The notes beneath the pieces are model-generated. The model did no database searches and was not told the DNA's origin. It saw nothing but the letters and a program-made list of their open reading frames with translations. A stretch of 64,000 nucleotides of DNA from Rhynchopus sp. YZ270_cl-10 (taxonomy: Eukaryota; Euglenozoa; Diplonemea; Diplonemida; Diplonemidae), in the NCBI GenBank assembly GCA_964035575.1, contig OZ037863.1, positions 970,001 through 1,034,000 of the forward strand, given 5' to 3'. Both the position numbers and the translations under genes were made by a program. This document shows positions 19,910 to 30,700 of the stretch, one piece after another. Every line of letters starts with the position of its first letter. The first letter of the stretch is position 1.

Positions 19910-20566
19910 ATGATTCCTGAATCGGAGTTGAAGAAGCTGCGTGAGGATACTTTAAGGCGATATGAGAATAGTTCTGATGGTGTTGTGAAGTCTGCATTGC
20001 TCGAGGTGGAGCACCGTCTGCACCGTGTCATTGACGCAATCGAAGTCAAAAAAATGCGCGATCGCGTCGCAGAGCTTGAACGCAACGTCTCCTCACCACC
20101 CCGCCACCACGGAAGCACCAACCACAAATCCCCACAACAACACATTCCCCACGAAACCCGTGGACGTTCCCCTTCCTATCGTGAGACGTATAAGAGGGGT
20201 GGTGGGCTGAGTAGGATCATGGCTTGCCTAAAGGAAGGAGAACATCTGAGTCCCGAAAGAGACCATCTGGAGGGAGAATGGGTGGAGGGATGGGGAGGGG
20301 GATGGGGAGGAGGGGAAGAGGAGGAGGAGGAGGACATAGCGTTCAGTCGAGATGTCGCAACGACGGCCCGTCGGCATGATGATTTGGCAGCGCGGTTGAG
20401 CCATACCGATGCGTACCTTGAGGATCAGCTTCGCATCGTAGGCGACGTGCTTGCAGAGCATGGTGGTCCGACGCCTTCATATCAGCGTGGGGGTTATGCG
20501 AGTCTCAAGAGTCGGCAACGAAGGGCAGGAGAGACGGACACATCACCCTCCTTTGGTGTGGAGTAG
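19910..20566 (+). CDS. Coiled-coil type hydrophilic protein, unknown function
   Basis: A 218-residue single-exon gene with ATG 19910 (TTTAAAATGAT). The N-terminal 65 residues are amphipathic helix (ESELKKLREDTLRRYE, KKMRDRVAELERNV), then a disordered Ser/Pro/His-rich linker, a Gly/Trp plus Glu-run segment, and a second helical part (HTDAYLEDQLRIVGDVLAEH). No membrane helix. Not recognised; an adaptor or cytoskeletal role would be a guess. Confidence 0.65.
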   Translation: MIPESELKKLREDTLRRYENSSDGVVKSALLEVEHRLHRVIDAIEVKKMRDRVAELERNVSSPPRHHGSTNHKSPQQHIPHETRGRSPSYRETYKRGGGLSRIMACLKEGEHLSPERDHLEGEWVEGWGGGWGGGEEEEEEDIAFSRDVATTARRHDDLAARLSHTDAYLEDQLRIVGDVLAEHGGPTPSYQRGGYASLKSRQRRAGETDTSPSFGVE

Positions 20567-22407
20567 TGTGTGCATCAAATGAGAGAGACATTCAAAGCCA
20601 CCCCGTCTATGTAAAAGCAAGGACACAAAAAGGGGTGGGGGAGAGAGAGAGAGAGAGTCCCAAAAGGTAAGAGGTGTAGACAAATTTTTTTTGCTTGTCT
20701 TAGTTTAGTCATCAGCCAGGTCGGATACATTAGGAAGGTTTGAGAGCATTTTTTTTTTTTGACAAATCGTTTTGTTCTTTTTGTCCATTTTGATAGAGCA
20801 AAAGGGGTTGAAGGGAAAACAGTATATTTTCCTCCGCCCCCCTCCCCCCTTAGTTGTATAAAGAACAATGTTATGTAGAAAAAAAAGACTCTCTTTATTC
20901 ATTTACTGTACTTTTACTTCCATCACGCAAACAATCTCCTTGTGTGACCAGCTCAAGGATCGCGACCGATCTCGTTGGATGCAATCATATCTGCTTTTCG
21001 TGGTGGCCCGTTAGTACTGTTTAACGGTCCAACTGGCGTGGTGTCGCCGCCTTTTGTCATTCCAGCGATGAATACAGAACTAGGGTGGGGAGTGTCTGTT
21101 TTTTTTGTTTCTGGGAGGAGTGCCGCGGGATTGATGTACTCTTGGAATTATCCCCAAAGCGCCGTCTTCATGCCTTCCAACACACTGCCACCCGTTGCGT
21201 GCCACGGTACCAAAAAAAATACAAGGCAAATACCTTTTCGGAACGACCTGCTGGTGTTGGAGCTGCAGCATGAGAAGGCGCTCGTCTTTTCTACGGGGAC
21301 ATCCCATGGAGAAGTTCTCCATGTTTTTCCATTTCTTGTCGCCCTTGTAGGCGTCTTGTGCAAACGAGTTGTTCGGGGATGCAGAAGAAGGGTCGGATTC
21401 CACCTTCTCTTCAGCTCCTGGGAAGCGATCGTCTTTTCCCCAGGACATCCCTGCCTTAACGTGTTCTTCTGCAACCGTCAGACACGTGTGTCATCTGTCA
21501 CGTCGGTGACACCTATTCCGATCAACGCCACAACCGCAGCAAAAAAACCTCCGGTTTAAATTGCTTTTGAAGACCACCTATTGTCTTTAAAGCAGTTCTG
21601 AGTGATACTCATATATTTTTTCCCTTTGAAATTCGTTCAGGGTATTAGGGTGAAAATCCAAAATTCCGGAAAAAACTGGTTTTTCTGGTTTTCTCTCCTG
21701 GGTGGCGAAAACTAGTTTTTCCGGCGAAAACCTCCACCGTTGACGGACACAGTCACCTTTTTCGGGTTTTTCGGGGGTGGGTTCAGTGTCTTATCCAGGA
21801 ATCCAGATTTCAAGATTGGGGAGGTCAGCTTGTTTTTTGCTCAAAATATTTTTCGGCGCTGCTGACCATTGGGAACATAGGGACGGCATTTTTTTTTTGC
21901 GGAGCAAAAAAATAATATAAAATGGCGCCGCAGGCGAAAAATTTTGAGGGTACGGTGTAAAAATGTAGCTTTTTACACCACAGAGCCACTCAACGAACCC
22001 TTTTTTTGCGGAGCAAAAAATGAAAAATGGCGCCGCAGGCAAAAATAAATCAAGGAACAGCCATTTCCCAAAGGCACTCCCGTGGTTCAACCACGGTTCT
22101 ACCAGGCGGGGAAAAAATGCAGGGAAAAAAATCGAGTCCGCCTAATCTGGGGACGACATTTACAGAAATGCCTGATGAAAAGTGTCGGTTTTTTTTCCCC
22201 CTCCAGATTTCTCTGTTTTTTTTTTTTTTTTGAAAACCAGTTTTTGGAAAAACTGGTTTTCAAAACCAGTTTTTTTAACCACCCTAATACCCTGAATTCA
22301 TTAGGCGGGACTGTCAAATACTACCAAAAACAACGCAGGCTTTTGGGGAACCCCCCACCACCCCACCCCTACCCCCTTTTTTCACTTTTAATTTTCATTT
22401 TTACAAA
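20567..22407. other. Spacer with a hAT-type MITE
   Basis: Contains a 42-bp exact copy (21239-21280) of coding sequence from the gene at 22408 and the inverted-repeat element at 21638-22294. An open minus-strand stretch at about 21380-21460 (GMSWGKDDRFPGAEEKV) looks protein-like but cannot be assigned. Confidence 0.55.
21638..22294. mobile_element. Non-autonomous hAT-like element (MITE), 657 bp
   Basis: The terminal inverted repeats are CAGGGTATTAGGGTG (21638-21652) and its exact complement at 22280-22294. The flanks are an 8-bp target-site duplication with one mismatch: AATTCGTT (21630-21637) and AATTCATT (22295-22302). A CAGGG terminus plus an 8-bp duplication is typical of the hAT superfamily. 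The interior has no transposase and carries small hairpins (TTTTTTGCGGAGCAAAAAA, GGCGCCGCAGGCG) that recur at 57.3 and 59.2 kb. Confidence 0.8.
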
Positions 22408-23646
22408 ATGTCCGACGAAAAGAAGGCCCATGGCTTCGACGTAGAGGTGGTGCAGAGTACTACAGTCAGTTTAGGGTCGCCTAAGAAGGAGAGTGATGGG
22501 AAGCATGAATTGCATTTATATAAGGATGGTCAGAAATGGCAGCAGGCGCGCACACGGAGACTCGATTTGAAGCGGAAGGAGCTGGAGAAGGAGGAGATGG
22601 AGGAGGTGAAGACGAAGCCGTGGGTGACGGAAATGGCGCATGATTTAGCGAGGGATAACTTCGAACAATTCATCACCAACCAAGAGAAGTGGACACGCAA
22701 CGTTGATGCCAAGAAAACGCGAGAAAAGATGAAATGCGACGCCGAACGCCAAGAACGCGAAGAGCCCCACGACGCTTCCTGGGACATGAGCCGCGGGAGC
22801 AAGGAGATCATTCAGCGCAAATCTGCGTACAACTCACCATCTTCCAAACGTGGCTGGAGGAACAACCTTGCAAAATACCTCCGTGCAAAAGAACGCCCTG
22901 CCTCCGAGACCCCCGCCTTTACCCCAAAGATCAACCAAACCTCTCGGAAGATGGTGCGACGCGGCTCGGTAGGCCCGCGACTCCACTCACTGCATGCAGA
23001 ACAACAAGAGAATGTTTCCTTTCGACGCGAATGTGTGTCGCCCCAAAGGCGTGGGTCGCAAGCCAGCCGGACCTCCTCTGTTGGGCAGCCGGCGAAGAGA
23101 GAGGCGACGCGAGAGTTTGAGCCGTACACTACTCCTAGGGCAGAGGATTTTGCTGGGCCGAAAAGTGGTTCTGCGTTTGAAGTGCACGATGCGCGGTTGC
23201 GTGTGCAGGAGCTAGCTGAGGCATTGGAGTTTGAGATAGAGCGGAACCAGTCATACGACCGCTTATCCCGAGAGGTGCAGAAGGAGGCGGAGTACCTCAC
23301 GCAGTCGCTGCGGAAGGAGAGGGAGCGGAACGACCTGCTGGTGTTGGAGCTGCAGCATGAGAAGGCGCGCAGTGCGTCGTTGGACCAGGCGCTGGCGCAT
23401 CATTTGAGTCAGGCGAACGTCAGTCGGAACATAGGTGGCCCCCTGGTACGCCCATCAGACGTCTTGCGGCAGCACCTAGAAGGTGGTGCGGGTGGTGCCG
23501 GTGAGGTGTCCCTCACGTTGAGCCCCCGCAGATGCCACCCAACTGCGAATGACACAGGACTGCTAACTCCACGGTCTCTGCTCGGGGGTGTCCGCACGCC
23601 GCACAGCACCCAAAGCCCCCTTGAAATAAACCTGGATGATTTGTGA
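22408..23646 (+). CDS. Coiled-coil protein of likely cytoskeletal type
   Basis: A 412-residue single-exon gene with ATG 22408 (TTACAAAATGTC). The N-terminal half is strongly charged helix (LHLYKDGQKWQQARTRRLDL, KRKELEKEEMEEVKTKPW) followed by TPAFTPKINQTSRKMVRR. The Y/D..W..AR..R plus later F-T-P-K-I pattern is common in protist flagellar or cytoskeletal proteins (family statement from general knowledge, not a firm match). A Ser-rich linker (about residues 190-240) leads to a long coiled coil (VQELAEALEFEIERNQSYDR, about 260-330) and a Ser/Pro tail. No membrane helix or signal. Confidence 0.75.
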   Translation: MSDEKKAHGFDVEVVQSTTVSLGSPKKESDGKHELHLYKDGQKWQQARTRRLDLKRKELEKEEMEEVKTKPWVTEMAHDLARDNFEQFITNQEKWTRNVDAKKTREKMKCDAERQEREEPHDASWDMSRGSKEIIQRKSAYNSPSSKRGWRNNLAKYLRAKERPASETPAFTPKINQTSRKMVRRGSVGPRLHSLHAEQQENVSFRRECVSPQRRGSQASRTSSVGQPAKREATREFEPYTTPRAEDFAGPKSGSAFEVHDARLRVQELAEALEFEIERNQSYDRLSREVQKEAEYLTQSLRKERERNDLLVLELQHEKARSASLDQALAHHLSQANVSRNIGGPLVRPSDVLRQHLEGGAGGAGEVSLTLSPRRCHPTANDTGLLTPRSLLGGVRTPHSTQSPLEINLDDL

Positions 23647-24173
23647 AAAAAAAAGTTAAAAAAATACCTCAAAAAGCTGAGAGTGAACGACGTTCCCGTG
23701 GCCAGGCTTCGGCAAGGTTTTGCGGAGTCGTTCACACTGGGAGAGATGGTAGGATGGTGCTGTTAGGTTGTTATTGTCACGCTTTTTCTAGATATTGATG
23801 TTCGTGTAAAGTTTTAGATGTGTACGAGGTGTACATTCATCTTTCAATCTTTTTTTTTTTTGTTCTTTTTTCCAATAAAAAAGGTAAGAAAGCGCGTTCC
23901 ACCCTCTTTCTGCTCTGAATTGAAAGTACTACATACAGATCTATGTGGTGTACAGTTGGACTAGTAATATTGGCGACTAAAAAAAGTCGCCAATTTGCAA
24001 GAAAACCCTCAAAAATACGCCAATATTTTTTTGGTCGGCACGTTATTTGGTCGCCAAGTTTCTTGTCTATCTATGTTGTGTATGCTGAAAGGAATCTTTC
24101 GAGGGTTTTGCAACATAACCCTTTTGGTCTTTGTGGTGTCGACATTCCTGAGAGTCGGCATCTACTGCAGCTA

Positions 24174-24276
24174 GGTGTAAAACCTCAAATGGATGTAGGC
24201 CTGCATGATTAGTACCCCACCCATCATGCACCAAAGGTACACTGTTCACGAGAGGGCCTGGTGTATTTCACGTCAA
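24174..24276 (+). repeat. Dispersed repeat family A, copy 4
   Basis: GTGTAAAACCTCAAATGGAT, GTAGGCCTGCATGATTAG, CCAAAGGTACACTGTTCACG, AGAGGGCCTGGTGTATTTCA. Confidence 0.7.
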
Positions 24277-24374
24277 TTTGTATTCTGTTACGTACCATCT
24301 AAGCGCTCTTTGGTTTCCTCAAGAAAACCCCCCATCCCCACACCGCTTCTCTATTTGGAAACGGTCTGTGTTCT

Positions 24375-25304
24375 TATATCACACATTCTCCGAAACTGCG
24401 TATCACTTGTGACCAACCATGGAGCCAATTTAAAGTGACTATTTTTCCACTAAAAAAATTCTCCGACCCCGGAATTTTTTCAGATCGCTCCGGAAATGCC
24501 ATTCCGCGCCTTTTTGCAAAAAAATATTGCACCCTGAGGTCATTAAACGTCTGTGTGCGTTGACGGATGGATCCTACTAATTTCTCGCGCCCCAAAAAAA
24601 ATATTTTTATTTTTATTTTGAAAGATCGGGTGTGAAAACGTTCAATTCCGGGGTCGGACGATTTTTTTTATGCCTCTCTTCATGTCGCAAAGGATTTTGG
24701 GAGGGAGGGGCGTTTTCAGGTATTCCCTGTACTTTCCTAAGAGATCAGGTTAGAAACCCCTTTTTGGGTGGTCTTCGGTGACTTATTCCACTAAAAACGT
24801 TTTTATCAAAAGTTGCCGATTTTTTTTTCTTTGGAATTATTTTCAACAATTCTTTCAATTCTGACGATTTTTTTCCGCCGGAAAAATACTATGTGTCAGC
24901 CAGGTTTCGGTGGAGCCAACCCCATTTTTACACCCAAATTGCACCCAAATTGCCCTGTATATGGGTGTTCTACAATGGAGCCAATCCAATTTAATAGTTT
25001 TTTGACTAAATTGCTCGATTTTTTTTTCTTTGAAAAGTTTGGAGTCCGGAAACACCATTCCGCGCATTTTCAGACAGAATTATGCATCTGTCCTTTTCTC
25101 ACCTGTTGCTGAGATTAGGAGGTAAAAACTCTCACGGTGATTTCAGGAAAAAGATTTTTTTTATTTTTTTGAGATTTTTATTTCTTTTGAAAGCGCGGTT
25201 TCGAAACGTTCAATTCCGGGGTCGGACGATAAAAAATATGCATCTGGGTCGAGTGAGTGAAAAATCTGAAAAATGATACGCAATTTCGGAGAATGTGTGA
25301 TATA
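24375..25304. mobile_element. Non-autonomous inverted-repeat element, about 930 bp
   Basis: Left end TATATCACACATTCTCCG (from 24375) continues AAACTGCGTATC. The right end (25275-25304) is its complement with one mismatch. The termini could be read as TA target duplication plus TATCACA, as in Tc1/mariner elements, but that is ambiguous. The interior contains two diverged copies of a block with ATGGAGCCAAT, CCATTCCGCGC and CAATTCCGGGGTCGGACGAT. No transposase. Confidence 0.7.
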
Positions 25305-25631
25305 TTTTTTGTACGTGCGTATTGTTTGCGATGGTGTGCACTCCCCCTGCACCTACCCCTTTTGTCAGATATTCATTGATTTGCTAGACGTTAGAGAAAA
25401 ACAAAAAAAAAAAAAAGCATGCAACTGCTCTATCCCATTTTTGATATTTCCATACCCCCGCGTTTCGAGGAATATCATTTTCCCTCAATTTTCTTTTAAA
25501 GCCGTACAGCTGACAACTTCCGATAACAATAAGGGTTTTTTAAACCCAGCGAGACTTAGGTTTCTTTTCTCTAACACGTGGATAAAACTCCATCTTTCGA
25601 TTGAAAATTATATCTTAATCTTTTCTCTGGC

Positions 25632-25680
25632 ATCGTACGTGGGTCAGTCGGAGGTGCCTGCATTAATAACTTCACTTTCT
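25632..25680 (+). repeat. Dispersed repeat family D, copy
   Basis: GGCATCGTACGTGGGTCAGT, CGGAGGTGCCTGCATTAATA, ACTTCACTTT. Confidence 0.6.
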
Positions 25681-25726
25681 CTCACACTTTTTGCTCCTAA
25701 ACGCAATAGCAGATATAAAACACAAA

Positions 25727-26413
25727 ATGCGCACCTTCGCTATTCTCTGTGCCTGTGTGGCTGCGGCTGTGGCCGAGGAGGAGTACAAGGTCACCGACAA
25801 GGTGTACTTCGACATGACCATTGGTGACGAGCCCGCTGGCCGTATCGTCATTGGCCTCTTCGGAGACGATGTGCCGAAGACGGCGGCCAACTTCCTTGAG
25901 CTTGCCAAGGGCAGCAAGGGATTCGGATACAAGGGATCGTCCTTCCACCGTGTCATCAAGAACTTCATGATCCAGGGAGGAGACTTCACCAACCACGACG
26001 GCACCGGAGGAAAGTCGATCTACGGCGCCAAGTTTGAGGACGAGAACTTCAAGATCAAGCACAAGGCTGGATCCCTCTCCATGGCCAACGCTGGAAAGAG
26101 TATGTTTCAAATGAAAAAAAATTTTTAGAACGTAAAAAACAAACAAACAAACAGACACCAACGGATCCCAGTTCTTCCTGACCACTGTTGTCACAAGCTG
26201 GTTGGACGGACGCCACGTGGTGTTCGGACAGGTATGTGCTCTCTTTTCTTGTAAGGTGAGGCTTACGTTTCACTATTCACTTCTTCTTTGCTAACACCTT
26301 TTTAACAGGTTGTTGAGGGTATGGACCTTGTGAAGCAGATTGAGGAGGGCAAGACTGACGGACGCGACAAGCCTGTCAAGGCCGTCAAGGTTGCTGACTG
26401 TGGTGTGCTGTGA
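25727..26413 (+). CDS. Secretory-pathway cyclophilin (peptidyl-prolyl cis-trans isomerase)
   Basis: Three exons: 25727-26099, 26155-26231, 26309-26413; 184 residues. The first intron (54 bp) splits the codon of N in NTNGSQFF; the second (77 bp) is phase 0. Residues 1-16 ([16 protein letters not shown]) are a signal peptide, so the product is ER or secreted, like cyclophilin B. The cyclophilin core is complete: [15 protein letters not shown] (catalytic Arg, Phe, Gln), [17 protein letters not shown] across the first joint, [17 protein letters not shown] (Trp, His). It ends CGVL without a KDEL-type signal. TATAAAA lies at 25714-25720, close to the ATG. Codon usage is strongly C/G-ending, consistent with high expression. 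It catalyses proline isomerisation during protein folding. Confidence 0.95.
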
Positions 26414-27713
26414 TCTGGCTCTCCGCAAAAATAACATAAAATAACATAAAACAAAACAAAGCCTCACATTGCGTACAGTTATATTTTACCAGCAAGCAAA
26501 GGTATAAAATGATTGTCGACAAAACAACAGGCAATACTATATGCAACAGTTCACTCCCCACTCCAGTATTTTTTTTTTCTTCTTCCGAAAGTGCGTTTTT
26601 CGTACGTGAAGAAAAAAATAACATAAAAAAGCAAATCTTGAGTACATAACCTACCTACCTCTCGGTGTGGGAGGGTGTCGACACAAAACCCCTCCTCCCT
26701 GGAGCTGAACGGCTTGCATTTTTTTTCTAAATATTTTGAACGTTTCCCAAAATTCCCAAATCTCCTCTTCCCCCCAGACCTTTTTTTTCTTCTTGTTTCA
26801 AACAACAAGAAAATAAATCAGGTTTTTTGAATTAAAAGACAAATCGAGTTGCAATGTTTTGCGTCTTATTTCTTCTCCCCTCCCCTTCCCCACCTCTCCT
26901 CCCTCTCTCTCTCTGTGCCCTCATCCTTTCCATCACACTCACAGTCCAACTCTGATCACCGACTCTCTTCACAACCAATGCCTTCACTTAACACCCCTGA
27001 TTCATCTATTTTTCATGACAACTGTACACTGTGCAAAGAAAGGGTGCAATGTGTTTGACCCTCCCAAATACTTTCAATTCTGTGAACTGAAAGTATATGA
27101 ATCTAATAATGACAACTGTACACTGTGCAAAGAAAAAAAGGGTGCAATGTGTTTGACCCTCTCAAATACTTTCAATTCTGTGTACTGAAAGTATATGAAT
27201 CTAATAATGACAACTGTACACTGTGCTGCTCAACCTCAGAGAGTACGCGCTGTGCCATGTGTATTTTGTAGTCGGATTGATCGAATGTAGTTCCGGTCCA
27301 TCTGGTACCGATCTTGAGGCATGACACCGCCTCTTGCCTCTCTGACCCGCCGAAAGTCCAGAGAGAAGTTTTCTAGGAATGCCGTTCTAGCACACCGCAG
27401 CTCTCTTCTTCACAACCGGCTTTCTCCACCGGAAATTTCTTTGCTCGGGTTTTGTCTCTGACTTTGCCAAAGCGCAAGCTTTCCTAGTCCCTTGCCTGAC
27501 ATTGTTTTGTTCTGTGTAGGAAGAGAGAGACCGAGGTTGACACCTTCTTTTTTTGTAGTACACATCCCTCATATTCTCAAAAACCACTCAATCAACAAGG
27601 AGCAAAATATACATATCTTTTCCTAGCTCCTAAAAAAAACTCAGTTTTGTGGAGAGCATCCTCCTACACAAAATTTTCAAACCCTCTTTTCTGATTTAAA
27701 TTTTTTATTCTAT
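26414..27713. other. Spacer with a 94-bp tandem repeat
   Basis: No gene supported. A tandem repeat is at 27016-27233. The remainder is A/T rich, with a C/T-rich stretch at 26875-26940. Confidence 0.6.
27016..27233 (+). repeat. Tandem repeat, period 94-98 bp, about 2.2 copies
   Basis: Each unit starts TGACAACTGTACACTGTGC and holds the hairpin ATACTTTCAATTCTGTG...TGAAAGTAT. Copies begin at 27016, 27110 and 27208 (the third is partial). Confidence 0.8.
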
Positions 27714-30700
27714 ATGGTATGGACCGGATGGCACTCAGAGCGTGCAGGGAACGTCGAATACGGGATTGAGGCGAAGGCTGCTGACACTGTTTCGGCCTCT
27801 GGACCCCTCTGGGAGGAGTGGAGCAGCCGCGACTGTCATTTGAGTCTGTGCTGGAAGGTTCCCGTTGCGTCTCGACATGCTCCTGCTGCCTCTCCTTTGA
27901 CACCAGGCATTCGGGGAGAGGATGAAAGAGAAACGATCGCTGCCACCTCACCTCCACTCCAAAAAGGGTACACCGGCTCTGAAGTAACCAGAACAGTTCA
28001 CGTCTTTTCGCTCTACAAATTGCAGGTTAACATCACCGTGCGTGAGGCCACACCGTTTGCATCGGAGGACACAAAATGGGTAGTGTTCTGTTCGGTCGAT
28101 TCGCTGGAACCTGGGATGCCGGTTGGGGATATGGTGAAATACTGCGAGATTGCACAGAATCAAGGCTGCTTCCGGTCCTTTACAGGGTGCAAGGCGGGGA
28201 GGAGGAAATGGTATCAAGCACAACAACAGCAACTCAGCCGCCCAGGGTTGGGTATTTCTGCGTTAGAAACGCCGTCTTATCTACATCTTTCTCCGCGAGA
28301 TCTGTTGGCTGATGTGTCATGCGACTTTGATGTATCCGAGACATGTGGACATGGGTTTTGTTGTGTGCAGTTGAACATTTTGTTTTGGAATGCGCAAAGA
28401 ATTAATAGGCGTATCAACAGTGTTGGTCATTCGGTTTCTCGGGCGAGACAACAGGCAGACGCAGGCGAGGAAGAATCGGACAGCACCACGACACCCACAA
28501 GCGAGGCCTCTGTGGACGCCTTTCCCGAAGCCGTCTCGCTCCCGCGAAGCGATAGCGATATCAACTCCCTCTTCGACCTCTTCTCTGCCTCCTTCGAACG
28601 CCAGCTCGAAGGGGTCCCCTACACAGGACAGCCAAGAGGAGGAGGGGGAGGAGGGGCAAACAGCACCCCAACCCCCCCCGCCCGCTTCACATCCCTCCCT
28701 GAAGACGCCGTGCACGTCGTCTGCGCGTTTCTTACAAAGAACGACTTTTTGACCTTCCGAGGCACCTCAAAACGGACCGCCAAAATGTGCAAAAGCGATG
28801 CCGTATGGTTACCCCTTCTCTGGGCCTCTGCGGTAGCGCATTGTGTACCCTGTTTAGGAGGTGCGGGGCATTGTTTGCCAGAAAACATTAGGGACGAAGG
28901 GCAGAAGGAGGTGGTGGTCTCATTTTTTTCGTTTCCTGGGGATGTGAAGGGACGCTTTTTGGCGGTGTCGAGAGAGCATATGAAGCGGGCTGAGACGGCA
29001 CGGAAGTCATTAGAGAGAAGGCAATCGATTGACAAAAAGTTGACGAGGCTTGAGAAGGTGGCGCCTGAGGTGCTGTTGCCGTGTTTGGTATTGATATCGG
29101 TGTCGTGTCTGTCGCTTGCGGTGTTTGCGTTGCTCTCAGTAAACAATACTGCGGCCTACGACAAAGTAGGGATAGGTGTCAAAGGGGGTAATACTATTCC
29201 ACCGATCTATTGGCGCGAAGCTGCCAACATCGCAACCATCGGTGTCGTGCTCAGCATCGCATTCCTCTTTGTTGGGCTCTACTACCGTGCCTGCCTAGGG
29301 CGTGACATCCGCATCCATCTTATGGGCTTGCTTCATGTGTCTGGTCTATTAGGCTCAGCACTCATGCTCCTACACAAAGCAACAAGGCAGCTCCAAACCC
29401 CCACCTGGGCCTGGTGTGTCGCCCCCTTGACAGCCGGGGTCTCGCTGGCCTCGATTGTCTGTGTCTACAATGTAATGCAGAAGACGTCGTGGGTCAAGGT
29501 ATGTGGGGGAGGAAATAGAGGGGTGGGTCCGTTTGGAAAAAAATGGCCGCCAAAATTACCCATATTTTAACTTTTTTGAGATTTGGATTGCAGTTTTCTG
29601 GGTGTAATTGGGGGGGGGGGGGGAAACTTCCTCCACGGTATGGTGGCGATCGTCGGTCGATTGCGGGCGATCGCCGTCGATGAGAGAAAAAATGACGATC
29701 GTCAAAAAAAAAGAGCGATCGCTGGCGATCGCCAGCGATCGCCAGCTATTGCCAGCTATTGCCAGCTAAGTTATGGTGTTTTGTGCCCCTCCCCTCGGAC
29801 CCCCCCTCCCCATTGTGAAATACAATACAAACCAACAGGGTAGCAAAAATAAAAACAAAAACAAACAAACAAACTTTCAAATCTCCCTCCCCATTCCATC
29901 CCTGTCACCACATCCAACCAACAGTATTAACACTTGTAATAGTAAAAAATCAGAATGCGGTTCATCGACCTCCTGATGATATTGTTGACCATGTACTGCA
30001 TCATGGGCAGCGTGGATGCGAGGGGTGATGAAGGCACAGATCTCACCGCCGGGAAGAGAAAGAAGGGGGAACAGGGCGGGAGGGCAGCGACAAAACGCAC
30101 CAAGTACGACCCTCGTGCGACGAAAGATGACGAGGAAGATGAAGATGACGAGGAAGAAGATGATGATGATGATGATGATGATGAAGAACAAGAACAAGAA
30201 CAAAAACCTTCGGCACAGATGCTGGCAAAGATAGCAAGCGTCGAAAAAGTGCTAAAGAAAGAAACGCACAACCGCGACGGCTTGGTTAAGCTTGCCATTG
30301 AAGTGGGTGTCCTGAAGAAAAAGGAGAAGCCCCCTGTCATGGCTGTCCTCCTCAGGAAGTGTGCGGTGCACAGGATACAGAACCCACCCCCGTTCACCCC
30401 TAAGGACAAGCTGACAGCATCGGAGAAATCCGACACCAACAAGTCTCTTGTGGCACAGGTGGCTGGGGCGGCGAAGCAAAAGTTGTTGCCTGCTGTTCCG
30501 CTAAAAGCATGCTACACTGACCTGGACCCCAGAAGCGAGCAGGGCTTGGCCATCATGACAAAAGCGAACGCCATGAAGAACGGGTACAAACTCTCCACTC
30601 ACGCTTCAAAGTTCGATGGAGAACAAGAGCTTCCGGTGTGTACGCATTGCAAATGGGCCTGGTCGCGTGATGTGAAGGTTTACGACATTACCGCTGTCCA

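Larger units (their letters stand above)
23647..25726. other. Spacer with a family A copy and an inverted-repeat element
   Basis: A hairpin ATTGGCGACTAAAAAAAGTC...GCCAAT lies near 23968-23994. A family A copy is at 24174-24276, an inverted-repeat element at 24375-25304 and a family D copy at 25632-25680. No gene seen. Confidence 0.65.

Noticed and set aside
20975..21559. 194-codon + strand frame
   Set aside because: Begins with TTG, contains the captured 42-bp fragment and poly-T runs, and has no family signal; not supported as a gene.
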